Shown here: positions 43,718 to 53,001 of the stretch, one piece after another
Position numbering within the stretch: the stretch's first letter is position 1
Layout: each line of letters opens with the position of its first letter
Assembly: GCF_006716645.1 (NCBI RefSeq)
Contig: NZ_VFPL01000001.1
Coordinates: 2,542,001 to 2,606,000, forward strand
Length of the DNA: 64,000 bases
DNA from: Arcticibacter tournemirensis
Lineage (GTDB): Bacteria; Bacteroidota; Bacteroidia; Sphingobacteriales; Sphingobacteriaceae
Direction: 5' to 3'
Notes under the pieces: model-generated
Seen by the model: the letters and a program-made list of their open reading frames with translations, nothing else
What the model was told of the DNA's origin: nothing
Databases searched by the model: none
Program-made: the position numbers and the translations under genes

Positions 43718-45961
43718 ATGAAAAGAATATTTCCAGTATGCATAATATTTATGTTATCCGTATTCTATACATCTTATGGGCAGCAGGTACAGGACATAGA
43801 ACAGAAAATTGAATCTACTTTGTTGAAAATGACAATACGGGAGAAAGCCGGTCAACTGAACCAGTTGGACGGTCGTGGCATTCATGGTACAATTGAAGAA
43901 TTAAAGGCCTTGATTAAGGATGGAGAAATAGGTTCATTAATGAATATCACAGATCCGGAAGTATTGAACGATTTACAGGAAGTTGCCTGTAAACAGTCGC
44001 GGACCGGTATACCCTTGATTTTCGGCAGGGACGTTGTTCATGGATTCAAAACGATGCTCCCAATACCGTTAGGGCAGGCAGCAACGTTTAACCCGGATTT
44101 GATAAAAGAAGGTGCGAAAGTTGCAGCAGCCGAGGCTACAGAACACGGTATCAAGTGGTCTTTTGCTCCGATGATTGACATATGCAGAGACGCTCGCTGG
44201 GGGCGCATCGCGGAAAGTTTTGGGGAAGACACTTATCTTACCGGAAAGATGGCGGTAGCCGTGGTAAGGGGTTTTCAGGGCGAAGACCTGTCGAACGCGC
44301 AATCGATGGCTGCATGTGCCAAACATTTTATCGGATATGGAGCTGCGGAGGGCGGCCGCGATTACAATTCTACCTATATTCCTGAAAGACAGCTGCGCGA
44401 AGTTTATCTTCCCCCATTCAGAGAGGCTTTGAATGTGGGATGTGCCAGTATAATGACTTCGTTTAACGATAATAACGGCATACCAGCAACAGGAAATAAA
44501 TATCTGCTGAATAATGTGCTGCGTAAAGAATGGAAGTTTGACGGTGTGCTTGTCTCGGACTGGGGTTCTGTAATTGAAATGATTAAACATGGTGTTGCGG
44601 AAGACGACAGGTCAGCGGCGAAAAAGGCTATTGAAGCCGGGCTGGATGTGGAGATGTCGTCAAAGTGTTTTATCCGGAATCTGGAACAATTGGTAGCTGA
44701 AGGGCAGGTATCAGAGACTACGCTGGATAATGCGGTACGTAATATACTGAGACTGAAATACAGGCTTAATCTTTTTAATAATCCTTATACTAATACTGGC
44801 AACTCTGAAGTCTATTCAGCAAAGCACCTTTCCATTGCCAGGAAAATAGCAGAAGAATCGATTGTGTTGTTAAAAAATGAATCTGGTATTTTACCTTTAT
44901 CGGATAAGATTACCAGCGTTTTAATAACCGGCCCGTTGGCGGATGCACCTCATGATCAACTTGGCACGTGGACGATGGACGGCGAAACCGATAAGACACA
45001 AACTCCTGCCAAAGCGATAACTGCAATGTATGGCAACAGGGTAAAAGTACATTTTGTGCCAGGCCTGAAATACAGCAGAGATAAAGACCGGTCTAAATTT
45101 GATGAAGTTTTAAAAATAGCAGGTTCGGCAGATGTTATTATTGCGTTTGTAGGAGAAGAGGCGATTTTGACCGGAGAGGCTCACTGTCTGGCAAATTTGA
45201 ATCTTCAGGGAGCACAATCAGAGTTGATAAAGCAGCTTGAATCAACCGGGAAACCATTGGTGATGGTGGTAATGGCCGGCAGACCCCTGACATTAGGCAG
45301 GGAAATTGAACAATCAGATGCAGTACTATACGCCTGGCATCCCGGCACCATGGGCGGTCCGGCAATAGCTGATGTCTTATTTGGAAATGCTGTGCCGTCA
45401 GGTAAGTTACCGGCTACTTTTCCTAAGGCGACAGGTCAAATTCCCATTTACTATAATCACAACAATACAGGCCGGCCGGCTACAGGCAAGGAAAAATCGT
45501 TGGACGATATACCGCTGAATGCAAAACAATCCGTGTTAGGCCATTCGTCCTACTATCTCGACATTGGTTCTGATCCTTTATATCCTTTTGGTTATGGGTT
45601 ATCCTATACCACGTTTGAATATTCCAATCTTAGAATAACGAATGACAGCCTGAGTTACCTTGATACGCTAAACATAAGCATCGACATTAAAAATACCGGA
45701 AAATACGCCGGGACTGAAGTGGTACAGCTTTATGTAACAGATGTTGTTGGTTCTGTTGTCAGGCCGGTAAAAGAGCTGAAAGATTTTAAGCGGATAGAGC
45801 TAAATGTAAAGGAGTTAAAAACGGTTCATTTTCATCTTCCGGTATCTGATCTGGCCTTCTGGAATATTGATATGCAAAAGAAAGTTGAACCAGGCAAGTT
45901 TAAAATGATGATTGGCACGAATAGTCAGTCGGGAATGGAAGCATATTTTGAGGTACAATAA
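43718..45961 (+). CDS. GH3 family beta-glycosidase, copy 2
   Basis: A 747-aa exported GH3 enzyme (signal peptide about 1-21, ending SYGQ). The nucleophile is D281 in GVLVSDWGSV, and the KHF triplet (ACAKHFIGYGAAEGGRDYN) matches the BglX-type beta-glucosidases of Bacteroidetes. A C-terminal FnIII-like domain (about 645-740) is present. The start codon lies 7 bp after the stop of copy 1, so these two genes share a transcript. Likely acts in the periplasm on beta-linked oligosaccharides delivered by the SusC/SusD pair. Confidence 0.94.
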   Translation: MKRIFPVCIIFMLSVFYTSYGQQVQDIEQKIESTLLKMTIREKAGQLNQLDGRGIHGTIEELKALIKDGEIGSLMNITDPEVLNDLQEVACKQSRTGIPLIFGRDVVHGFKTMLPIPLGQAATFNPDLIKEGAKVAAAEATEHGIKWSFAPMIDICRDARWGRIAESFGEDTYLTGKMAVAVVRGFQGEDLSNAQSMAACAKHFIGYGAAEGGRDYNSTYIPERQLREVYLPPFREALNVGCASIMTSFNDNNGIPATGNKYLLNNVLRKEWKFDGVLVSDWGSVIEMIKHGVAEDDRSAAKKAIEAGLDVEMSSKCFIRNLEQLVAEGQVSETTLDNAVRNILRLKYRLNLFNNPYTNTGNSEVYSAKHLSIARKIAEESIVLLKNESGILPLSDKITSVLITGPLADAPHDQLGTWTMDGETDKTQTPAKAITAMYGNRVKVHFVPGLKYSRDKDRSKFDEVLKIAGSADVIIAFVGEEAILTGEAHCLANLNLQGAQSELIKQLESTGKPLVMVVMAGRPLTLGREIEQSDAVLYAWHPGTMGGPAIADVLFGNAVPSGKLPATFPKATGQIPIYYNHNNTGRPATGKEKSLDDIPLNAKQSVLGHSSYYLDIGSDPLYPFGYGLSYTTFEYSNLRITNDSLSYLDTLNISIDIKNTGKYAGTEVVQLYVTDVVGSVVRPVKELKDFKRIELNVKELKTVHFHLPVSDLAFWNIDMQKKVEPGKFKMMIGTNSQSGMEAYFEVQ

Positions 45962-45977
45962 TTTTTTTTCATTATAT

Positions 45978-47819
45978 ATGGGATTTTTGAACGGTGTTAA
46001 TGCCCTTACTTTAGTTTTTGCGGCTTTGTTGGTGTTTGCCATTGCCTATAGGTACTATGGTGTTTTTATGGCCGCCAAAGTGTTGCGATTAAACGCTAAA
46101 AATGTTACACCTGCAATAGAGTTTGCAGACGGTAAAGATTATGTTGCTACTAATAAAAATGTACTTTTTGGCCATCACTTTGCAGCAATAGCAGCGGCGG
46201 GCCCATTGGTTGGCCCTGTGCTTGCAGCTCAGTTTGGTTATTTGCCAGGGGCGTTGTGGATTTTAATTGGGTGCGTACTGGCAGGAGGTGTCCACGATAT
46301 GGTTGTACTTTTTGCCTCGGTGAGACACAAGGGAGAAAGTCTGGCGACCATAGCCAGCAAGGAAATTGGTAAAGGTACAGGTCTGATAGCAGGATTTGCC
46401 ATTCTTTTTATTCTGATACTGACACTCGCAGGACTTTCTCTTGCCTGTATAAGTGCCATGCATGAAGCATCATGGTCGCTGTTTACGGTAATTGCAACTA
46501 TGCCGATTGCCATCATAATGGGTCTGATTATGCGTTTCCGGAAGAATAGTGTGATTTTAGCCAGTATCATAGGTGGTATTTTGTTGTTTGCCGGTATTGC
46601 TGGCGGACATGAACTGATGCAGTTTAAAGAAATCAGCAATTTGTTCCACTGGAGAATAGAAACCATATCCATTGCTATTACGGTATATGGCTTTTTGGCA
46701 TCGGTATTACCGGTTTGGTTGCTTTTAGTTCCAAGAGATTATCTATCAACTTATTTAAAAATAGGAACGATACTAATGCTGACAATAGGGGTAATCTTTA
46801 TTCATCCTACGTTGCAAATGCCTGCAATCACAGAATTGGTACATGGCGGTGGTCCGGTAATAGGTGGCCCGGTTTTACCTTTCATCTTTATCGTAATTGC
46901 ATGTGGCGCTATTTCGGGTTTTCATGCCGTAATTGCGACAGGAACAACACCCAAAATGCTGACTAATGAGCGTGAAATTCTTTTTGTTGGTTATGGCGCT
47001 ATGTTGGTTGAAGGCTTCGTCGCATTAATGGCTCTGATTGCTGCCTGTACGTTAGCACCCGGTGATTATTTTGCCATCAATACACCAAAGGAAATGTATG
47101 AAGCTTTTGTTGCCGCAAATCCCAATTTACATCCTGTCGATCTCGATTATTTTGTCGAAAAGATAGGAGTAGACTTATATGGAAGAACAGGAGGTGCCGT
47201 TTCTTTGGCAGTCGGGATGGCACATATATTCAATAAAATACCATTTATAGATGATTTAATGACCTATTGGTACAATTTTGCAGTTATGTTTGAAGCCGTC
47301 TTTATTTTAACCGCTATTGATGCCGGAACCAGAGTGGGACGGTTCTTTCTGCAAGAGATGTTAGGTAATGTAATTCCAAAATTTAATGACAAGAGCTGGA
47401 TACCTGGTATTGTTATAAGCAGTTTAACTTTCACTTTCTCATGGGGCTATTTAGTTTACACGGGGAATGTAAGTAGTATATGGCCTTTATTTGGCATCAG
47501 TAACCAACTGCTGGCAGCCTGCGGGTTGATTGTCTGTACTACCATGCTCATCCGGATTAACAGGAAGAAATACGCTTTGTGTTCAGCCATCCCAGGTGTT
47601 TTTATGGCCATTATAACTTTTTGGGCAGGGTATGAACAAATCAAGTATATGTATCTGCCACAAAAGCAGTATTTATTGACTTTTCTCGCATCTCTGGCAA
47701 TAGTGTTGATGTTGGTGGTGTTTGTTAATACCTTTAAGAGATGGTATCATCTGTTAAAATTGAAAGCAGATAAGACTGATCAATATGGAGAGACAGTGAA
47801 GGAACTGGCAGAAAGATAG
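45978..47819 (+). CDS. cstA: CstA-family carbon-starvation permease
   Basis: A 613-aa inner-membrane transporter of the CstA/BtsT family with about sixteen hydrophobic segments. The hallmark segments GHHFAAIAAAGPLVGPVLAA and GGVHDMVVLFASVRHKG are present, as is SGFHAVIATGTTPKM. Family members import pyruvate (BtsT, CstA) or peptides. I chose ATG 45978 (MGFLNGVNALTLVF); an in-frame extension upstream would overlap the second GH3. Only 16 bp separate it from that GH3 gene, so it is most likely the last gene of the polysaccharide operon, an unusual partner. Its base composition and codon use look slightly more AT-rich than the GH3 genes. Confidence 0.93.
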   Translation: MGFLNGVNALTLVFAALLVFAIAYRYYGVFMAAKVLRLNAKNVTPAIEFADGKDYVATNKNVLFGHHFAAIAAAGPLVGPVLAAQFGYLPGALWILIGCVLAGGVHDMVVLFASVRHKGESLATIASKEIGKGTGLIAGFAILFILILTLAGLSLACISAMHEASWSLFTVIATMPIAIIMGLIMRFRKNSVILASIIGGILLFAGIAGGHELMQFKEISNLFHWRIETISIAITVYGFLASVLPVWLLLVPRDYLSTYLKIGTILMLTIGVIFIHPTLQMPAITELVHGGGPVIGGPVLPFIFIVIACGAISGFHAVIATGTTPKMLTNEREILFVGYGAMLVEGFVALMALIAACTLAPGDYFAINTPKEMYEAFVAANPNLHPVDLDYFVEKIGVDLYGRTGGAVSLAVGMAHIFNKIPFIDDLMTYWYNFAVMFEAVFILTAIDAGTRVGRFFLQEMLGNVIPKFNDKSWIPGIVISSLTFTFSWGYLVYTGNVSSIWPLFGISNQLLAACGLIVCTTMLIRINRKKYALCSAIPGVFMAIITFWAGYEQIKYMYLPQKQYLLTFLASLAIVLMLVVFVNTFKRWYHLLKLKADKTDQYGETVKELAER

Positions 47820-47830
47820 AACCTTTCTGC

Positions 47831-47861
47831 TTTTTCCTTTCGGCTCAAAAACCTACCTTTG
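47831..47861 (+). promoter_or_regulatory. rpe promoter, predicted leaderless transcript
   Basis: TACCTTTG (47854-47861) matches TAnnTTTG and ends only 4 nt before the rpe ATG at 47866. A weak -33-like TTTT (47831-47834) lies 19 nt upstream. With the usual 5-8 nt between -7 box and start site, the mRNA would begin at or next to the start codon. Confidence 0.5.
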
Positions 47862-47865
47862 CGAT

Positions 47866-48537
47866 ATGAACCATCTGATCGCCCCTTCTGTTCTTGCGGC
47901 CGACTTTGCCAACCTTCAGCGTGATATTACCATGGTAAATGAAAGTGAGGCCGACTGGTTTCACATCGATATTATGGACGGTGTATTTGTGCCGAATATT
48001 TCGTTTGGGTTTCCGGTGCTGGAGGCTATAAGGAAATATGCAGGGAAACCCCTGGATGTTCATCTGATGATAACGGATCCTGACCGGTATCTTGAAGCTT
48101 TTGCTAAGGCAGGGGCGTCGGTGATTACTGTGCATTATGAAGCTTGCCCTCATTTGCATCGTACGATCGCGGCAATAAAGGATCTGGGTTGTAAAGCCGG
48201 TGTTGCTTTAAATCCGCATACTCCGGTTCATTTGCTGGAGGATATCATTCAAGATGTGGATCTTGTCCTGATCATGTCGGTTAACCCCGGGTTTGGTGGT
48301 CAGAAGTTTATTCAGCGTACGTTTGAGAAGATCCGTACATTGAAGCTGATGGCAGCGGAAAGAAATAACTCATTGCTTGTTGAGGTAGATGGGGGAGTAA
48401 ACCTTTCGAACGCAGGTAAGCTTCTTTCATGCGGGGCAAATGTGCTGGTAGCGGGTAATTTTGTTTTTACAGCAAACGACCCTAAGTCTGTTATTTCGGA
48501 CCTGAAGAATTTAACGCCGGGACTGATCGGCGTGTAA
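47866..48537 (+). CDS. rpe: Ribulose-phosphate 3-epimerase
   Basis: A 223-aa (beta/alpha)8 enzyme that interconverts ribulose 5-phosphate and xylulose 5-phosphate in the pentose phosphate pathway. Signature motifs are HIDIMDGVFVPNISFG (with metal-binding His and Asp), VHLMITDPDRYL and VDLVLIMSVNPGFGGQKFI, plus the phosphate-binding end VDGGVNLSNAGKL. Length is normal and no signal is present. It is convergent with sufR and ends 7 bp before that gene's stop codon. A -7 box directly abuts the ATG, which suggests a leaderless message. Confidence 0.96.
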   Translation: MNHLIAPSVLAADFANLQRDITMVNESEADWFHIDIMDGVFVPNISFGFPVLEAIRKYAGKPLDVHLMITDPDRYLEAFAKAGASVITVHYEACPHLHRTIAAIKDLGCKAGVALNPHTPVHLLEDIIQDVDLVLIMSVNPGFGGQKFIQRTFEKIRTLKLMAAERNNSLLVEVDGGVNLSNAGKLLSCGANVLVAGNFVFTANDPKSVISDLKNLTPGLIGV

Positions 48538-48544
48538 TCCCGTC

Positions 48545-49177
48545 TTATTGCTGCTGGTAGGTTTGGCTTTTGATCCGGTAGGTGCATCTTCTTTCTCCTG
48601 ATGCGATGTGATCCATGCGTTCTACAGTTACCTCTTCGCCGAGTATCTTCTGCAAAATACGCATATCCGACTGGCAGAAATGCTTACACGAACTTGCCGC
48701 TGCTCCAATGGGGCAGTTGTTCTCAAAAAGAAGGTATTCGCCGTTGTCTTCTTTCCTGAATTCGGCCATATAGCCTTCATGTGTCCTTATCGCTGTATAG
48801 CCGCTGATGAGGCTTTCAAGGTCACTGCAGTCCCTTAATATTACTTTATACCGCTTTACCGTCTCCGCTTCACGGGAAGCTATTACTGTATCCAACGCTT
48901 CCTCTCCGAGCTGCTCTTTGATCGTATCAAGAAGCTGCACCGTCAGCGCAGCGTGAGAGTTTGGAAAAGATGTATTCCCTTGTTCAGTTAATTCGTATAC
49001 TTGCACCGGACGTCCAACGCCCTTCGTCGAAGAGACATACTTCACCAGTCCGTCTTCAGAAAGACGTACCAGTTGCTGACGGGCACCTTCATTGGTGATG
49101 CCTAATTCTTCAGCAATCTCCTTCGCAGTAAGAGGCCCTCGTGTCTTTAGTAGCTGTAAGAATTTATTAGGACGCAT
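48545..49177 (-). CDS. sufR: SufR-like regulator of Fe-S cluster biogenesis
   Basis: A 210-aa regulator with an N-terminal winged helix (about 12-60, with LTAKEIAEELGITNEGARQQ) and a C-terminal sensor domain with cysteines at 155, 164, 168 and 198 (NCPIGAAASSCKHFCQSD and GERRCTYRI). This Cys pattern is that of SufR/COG2345 regulators that bind an Fe-S cluster and repress the suf operon when clusters are plentiful. It lies divergent from sufB across 143 bp, the place expected for a local suf regulator. The exact ligand set differs from the C-X12-C-X13-C spacing reported for cyanobacterial SufR. Confidence 0.88.
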   Translation of the reverse strand: MRPNKFLQLLKTRGPLTAKEIAEELGITNEGARQQLVRLSEDGLVKYVSSTKGVGRPVQVYELTEQGNTSFPNSHAALTVQLLDTIKEQLGEEALDTVIASREAETVKRYKVILRDCSDLESLISGYTAIRTHEGYMAEFRKEDNGEYLLFENNCPIGAAASSCKHFCQSDMRILQKILGEEVTVERMDHIASGERRCTYRIKSQTYQQQ

Positions 49178-49198
49178 AAATATTTTTCCAAGTTTTTA

Positions 49199-49227
49199 CT
49201 TGTTTAATTGCAAAAGTAGTAACTTTG
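49199..49227. promoter_or_regulatory. Back-to-back -7 boxes of sufR and sufB, operator candidate
   Basis: On the plus strand TAACTTTG (49220-49227) matches TAnnTTTG for sufB, with CTTG (49199-49202) 17 nt upstream. On the minus strand TACTTTTG (49211-49218) matches for sufR. The two boxes are one base apart and form an imperfect palindrome (CAAAAGTA G TAACTTTG). A dimeric regulator bound here would block both promoters. A small hairpin (CCCTCT/AGAGGG, 49280-49305) follows in the sufB leader. Confidence 0.55.
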
Positions 49228-49320
49228 TAACAAATAAGACTAAACTATTTTTTAAAAAAGTTATTAAAATATAGGTTATCCCTCTGATACTGAATAGAAA
49301 GAGGGTATAATGTTTGAATT

Positions 49321-50763
49321 ATGAGTAAAGACCAGGAGTTATTGGAATCGCTTGCCACCGGCGAATATGAATACGGGTTCAGTACGAATATAGAGATGGA
49401 GATGGCTCCGAGGGGTCTTGATGCCGACACCATCCGTTACATTTCTGCCAAGAAAAATGAACCCGAATGGCTGCTAGAATGGCGGCTTAAAGCCTTGGAT
49501 CGTTTTCTGCAGATGGAGATGCCACACTGGCAAAACTTCAACATGCCGGAAATCGACTTTCAGGCTATATCTTATTTTGCAGCTCCGAAGAAAAAGCAGC
49601 TAAACAGTCTGGATGAGGTAGATCCTGAACTCCTTGATACCTTCGAGAAATTAGGCATTCCTCTTAACGAACAGAAGATCCTTTCGGGAGTGGCCGTGGA
49701 TGTTGTATTCGACAGCGTTTCTGTGGCTACTACATTTAAAGCTAAGCTTGCAGAAAAAGGTGTTATCTTTTGTTCTTTTGGTGAGGCTGTACAGAATCAT
49801 CCTGATCTTGTAAGAAAATATCTCGGGACTGTAGTGCCTGCAAATGACAATATTTTTGCGGCGTTAAATTCGGCTGTGTTTTCGGATGGCTCCTTCGCCT
49901 ACATTCCTAAAGGGGTAAGATGCCCGATGGAACTTTCTACCTATTTCCGGATCAATGCGATGAACAGCGGCCAGTTTGAACGTACACTGATTGTTGCTGA
50001 CGAGGGAAGTTACGTTAGTTATCTCGAAGGATGTACTGCTCCTATGCGCGATGAAAATCAGCTTCATGCGGCAGTAGTTGAAATGGTAGCGCTGGATGAT
50101 GCAGAGATAAAATATTCTACTGTACAGAACTGGTATCCGGGTGATAAAGAGGGTAAGGGAGGTGTATATAATTTTGTAACAAAACGCGGAATCTGCAGAG
50201 GGAACAATTCCAAGATCTCCTGGACACAGGTTGAAACTGGATCTGCTATTACCTGGAAATATCCGGGTGTAATACTTAAGGGAGATAACTCTTCGGGTGA
50301 GTTTTATTCTGTTGCCATGACCCGTCATCATCAGATCGCTGATACGGGCACCAAAATGATCCATATTGGAAAGAATACGAAAAGCAGGATCATCTCTAAA
50401 GGTATTTCGGCCGGAAAAAGTCATAATAGTTACCGCGGATTGGTATCCATAGGTGCAAATGCTGAAAATGCACGTAATTTTACCCAGTGTGATTCGTTGC
50501 TGATCGGTGATAAATGCGGTGCCCATACTTTCCCTTATATAGAGGGTAAGAACAGCAGTGCTATCATTGAACATGAAGCTACTACTTCAAAAATCGCTGA
50601 AGACCAGATTTTCTACCTGAACCAGCGCGGTATTGATACCGAGAAAGCTGTAGCGCTGATTGTGAATGGTTATGCGCGTGAAGTGTTGAACAATCTTCCG
50701 ATGGAATTTGCGGTGGAAGCTCAGAAACTCCTTGCGATATCGCTTGATGGAAGTGTGGGATAG
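49321..50763 (+). CDS. sufB: Fe-S cluster scaffold protein SufB
   Basis: A 480-aa scaffold subunit of the SufBCD complex where Fe-S clusters are built. The C-terminal half contains the family's beta-helix with [40 protein letters not shown], and [20 protein letters not shown], including the conserved cysteines and the GxxxY segment. It is the first gene of the suf operon, divergent from sufR. No close Shine-Dalgarno motif is seen. A heptamer array fills the 104-bp gap to sufC. Confidence 0.97.
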   Translation: MSKDQELLESLATGEYEYGFSTNIEMEMAPRGLDADTIRYISAKKNEPEWLLEWRLKALDRFLQMEMPHWQNFNMPEIDFQAISYFAAPKKKQLNSLDEVDPELLDTFEKLGIPLNEQKILSGVAVDVVFDSVSVATTFKAKLAEKGVIFCSFGEAVQNHPDLVRKYLGTVVPANDNIFAALNSAVFSDGSFAYIPKGVRCPMELSTYFRINAMNSGQFERTLIVADEGSYVSYLEGCTAPMRDENQLHAAVVEMVALDDAEIKYSTVQNWYPGDKEGKGGVYNFVTKRGICRGNNSKISWTQVETGSAITWKYPGVILKGDNSSGEFYSVAMTRHHQIADTGTKMIHIGKNTKSRIISKGISAGKSHNSYRGLVSIGANAENARNFTQCDSLLIGDKCGAHTFPYIEGKNSSAIIEHEATTSKIAEDQIFYLNQRGIDTEKAVALIVNGYAREVLNNLPMEFAVEAQKLLAISLDGSVG

Positions 50764-50770
50764 CTTTTGA

Positions 50771-50833
50771 GTTGAGAGTTGAAAGTTTAAAGTAAAGAGT
50801 TGCTGAATGCTGATTGCTGAAAGCTGATAGCAA
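50771..50833. repeat. Heptamer array, 9 units, between sufB and sufC
   Basis: Nine in-register 7-bp units: GTTGAGA, GTTGAAA, GTTTAAA, GTAAAGA, GTTGCTG, then a shift to AATGCTG, ATTGCTG, AAAGCTG and ATAGCAA. The first half is of the GTTGAAA type found at 23.3 kb and the second of the GCTGAAA type found at 7.9 kb, joining both subtypes in one array inside an operon. Confidence 0.75.
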
Positions 50834-50867
50834 GTAATAAATTTAAAAAGTAAAAAATATATAAGAA

Positions 50868-51638
50868 ATGCTTAATATAAATAATCTTCAAACTTCTGTT
50901 GAAGGGAAAGAGATTCTAAAAGGAATAAGCCTGCAGGTGAATGCTGGTGAAATACATGCGATAATGGGTCCTAACGGTTCGGGAAAAAGTACTCTTGCTT
51001 CGGTTCTGGCCGGTAAGGAGAGCTATGAAGTGACCGGCGGTGAAGTATCCTTCGACGGAAAAGACTTGCTTGACATGTCTCCCGAAGACCGGGCGAGAGA
51101 GGGTTTATTTCTTGCATTTCAGTATCCAGTGGAAATTCCCGGCGTATCGAATATTAACTTTTTAAAGACTGCTTTAACCGAAATACGTGCATATAAAGGT
51201 TTACCTCCTTTATCGTCTAAAGACTTTTTAAAGCTTCTTAAGGATAAACAGGAAGTGGTAGAGCTGAAGGCTTCATTGGTGAACCGCTCATTAAATGAAG
51301 GCTTTTCGGGTGGCGAGAAAAAGAGGAACGAAATACTTCAGCTGGCCATGCTTGAACCTAAGCTGGCTATCCTTGATGAAACAGATTCAGGTCTTGATAT
51401 TGATGCTTTGAGGGTGGTTGCCAGTGGCGTTAATAAGCTCCGGTCGGAAAACAACGCTTTCCTGATAATCACACATTATCAGCGTTTACTTGATTATATC
51501 GTGCCTGATTTCGTACATATCCTTTATGATGGAAGAATTATTAAATCCGGCACCAAGGAGCTGGCTTTAGAACTTGAGGAAAAAGGGTACGACTGGGTTA
51601 AAGACGAATTAAGTGCAGCAGCATCGCATTCTCTTTGA
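50868..51638 (+). CDS. sufC: Fe-S assembly ATPase SufC
   Basis: A 256-aa ABC-type ATPase that powers the SufBCD complex. Walker A is GPNGSGKST (residues 34-42), the Q-loop is FLAFQYPVEIPGV, the signature is NEGFSGGEKKRNE, and Walker B is KLAILDETDSGLD, as in SufC (which has DETDSGLD). Its length is normal. The stop codon TGA overlaps the ATG of sufD by one base, so the two are translationally coupled. Confidence 0.97.
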   Translation: MLNINNLQTSVEGKEILKGISLQVNAGEIHAIMGPNGSGKSTLASVLAGKESYEVTGGEVSFDGKDLLDMSPEDRAREGLFLAFQYPVEIPGVSNINFLKTALTEIRAYKGLPPLSSKDFLKLLKDKQEVVELKASLVNRSLNEGFSGGEKKRNEILQLAMLEPKLAILDETDSGLDIDALRVVASGVNKLRSENNAFLIITHYQRLLDYIVPDFVHILYDGRIIKSGTKELALELEEKGYDWVKDELSAAASHSL

Positions 51639-52975
51639 TGTTTAGAACACAACAAATGGAAAAAGGAATATTCAATAACTTTTATCAATATCTAATAAAT
51701 CGTTTTCCGGAAGGGCAGGCCTTGTCGCGACTGAATGAACCCGCGTGGCTTTCGGAGAAGAGGGAGGCTGCTTTTGAGATATTTAAAAAAGACGGATTAC
51801 CCTCCAGGAAGAATGAAGAATGGAAGTTCACCAATCTTGAACGCTTGTTGCGTGACGATTATAAGTTCCAGTCGCAGGATGTTTCGGGTAAATTTTCTGC
51901 CGCTGTAGAAAATCTGGAAGCAAGCCGCATCTTTATTCTTAACGGGAAATTTGCCCCGGATCTTTCTGATCCACTTCCGGATGGAATGACATTCCTTGAC
52001 ACAGCTGCCGCGTTGGCTGACGCACGTTTTGAAGGAAAGCTGGGCGCAATTGCCAATGATCCTGACAATTCTATGCTCGCTCTAAATACGGCGTTCTTTA
52101 AGGATTACAGCGTTCTGCACATCGAGGCGAAGAAGGTGATTGAGCGTCCGGTGCATGTTACTCATATTTACACCGGCAGCCAGGAAGCAGCGTTTGTTCC
52201 TTACCGGATGCTGGTTGTTGCAGAAAAGCTTAGCGAGGCAACGCTGATAGAAACTTTTCATTCTGATACAATTTCCCCGGTATTTGTTAGCTATGTAAGT
52301 GAACAGCAGATTGACGAGTCGGCTATTTTTCATTCCCATATCGTCAATACCTTAGGGGACAATGTTTACTTTATTCATCACCGTGAAGTGTTTCAGTTCA
52401 GAAACAGCGTGCTGAATAATTCAAATATCCTGCTGGGAGAGAATCCTCTGGTAAGGAACGATCTCAATTTTCAGCTAAAGGGAACCGGTACTGAAACAAA
52501 CCTGATAGGAGCCTACATTATGAGCGGGGAGCAGCATGCTGATAACCACACGCTTGTAGATCATCAGATGCCTAATTGTAATAGCAGCGAGTTGTATAAG
52601 GGTATTTTGGATGATAGATCAAGATCGGTTTTTAACGGGAAGGTATATGTTCGGCCCGATGCCCAGAAGACTAATGCTTTTCAGCAAAATAATAACATGC
52701 TGCTAAGCGATCAGGCTACGGTAAACAGTAAGCCACAGCTGGAAATATTTGCCGATGATGTGAAATGCTCTCACGGTTCTACTGTTGGGCAGATGAATAA
52801 GGAAGCGCTTTTTTATCTCAATTCAAGAGGAATAGGAGAGGATACTGCCAGGCGCTTGCTTATGCAGGCCTTTGTTTTTGACGTTCTTTCGCGGATCGAG
52901 ATTCCGGAACTGCGGGATTATACAGAGAGCTTACTTCATAAAAAACTTCATACAGAGAATCTGGAAATAGCTTAG
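51638..52975 (+). CDS. sufD: Fe-S assembly protein SufD
   Basis: A 445-aa partner of SufB in the SufBCD complex. The N-terminal region (1-150) is family-like (SEKREAAFEIFKKDGLPSRK and WKFTNLERLL), and the C-terminal beta-helix holds NCNSSELYKGILDDRSRSVF and DVKCSHGSTVGQMNKEALFY, the conserved CSHG region. I take ATG 51638, coupled with the sufC stop codon; ATG 51656 (MEKGIFNNF) is equally likely and would give 439 aa. sufS follows after 26 bp. Confidence 0.94.
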   Translation: MFRTQQMEKGIFNNFYQYLINRFPEGQALSRLNEPAWLSEKREAAFEIFKKDGLPSRKNEEWKFTNLERLLRDDYKFQSQDVSGKFSAAVENLEASRIFILNGKFAPDLSDPLPDGMTFLDTAAALADARFEGKLGAIANDPDNSMLALNTAFFKDYSVLHIEAKKVIERPVHVTHIYTGSQEAAFVPYRMLVVAEKLSEATLIETFHSDTISPVFVSYVSEQQIDESAIFHSHIVNTLGDNVYFIHHREVFQFRNSVLNNSNILLGENPLVRNDLNFQLKGTGTETNLIGAYIMSGEQHADNHTLVDHQMPNCNSSELYKGILDDRSRSVFNGKVYVRPDAQKTNAFQQNNNMLLSDQATVNSKPQLEIFADDVKCSHGSTVGQMNKEALFYLNSRGIGEDTARRLLMQAFVFDVLSRIEIPELRDYTESLLHKKLHTENLEIA

Positions 52976-53001
52976 ATTACAGACCAGGGGGCCGTTATAA
53001 T

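Noticed and set aside
44069-44590. 173-codon minus-strand open frame inside the second GH3 gene
   Set aside because: Shadow frame of a conserved catalytic region.
49864-50574. 236-codon minus-strand open frame inside sufB
   Set aside because: Opposite a highly conserved gene; no coherent protein pattern.
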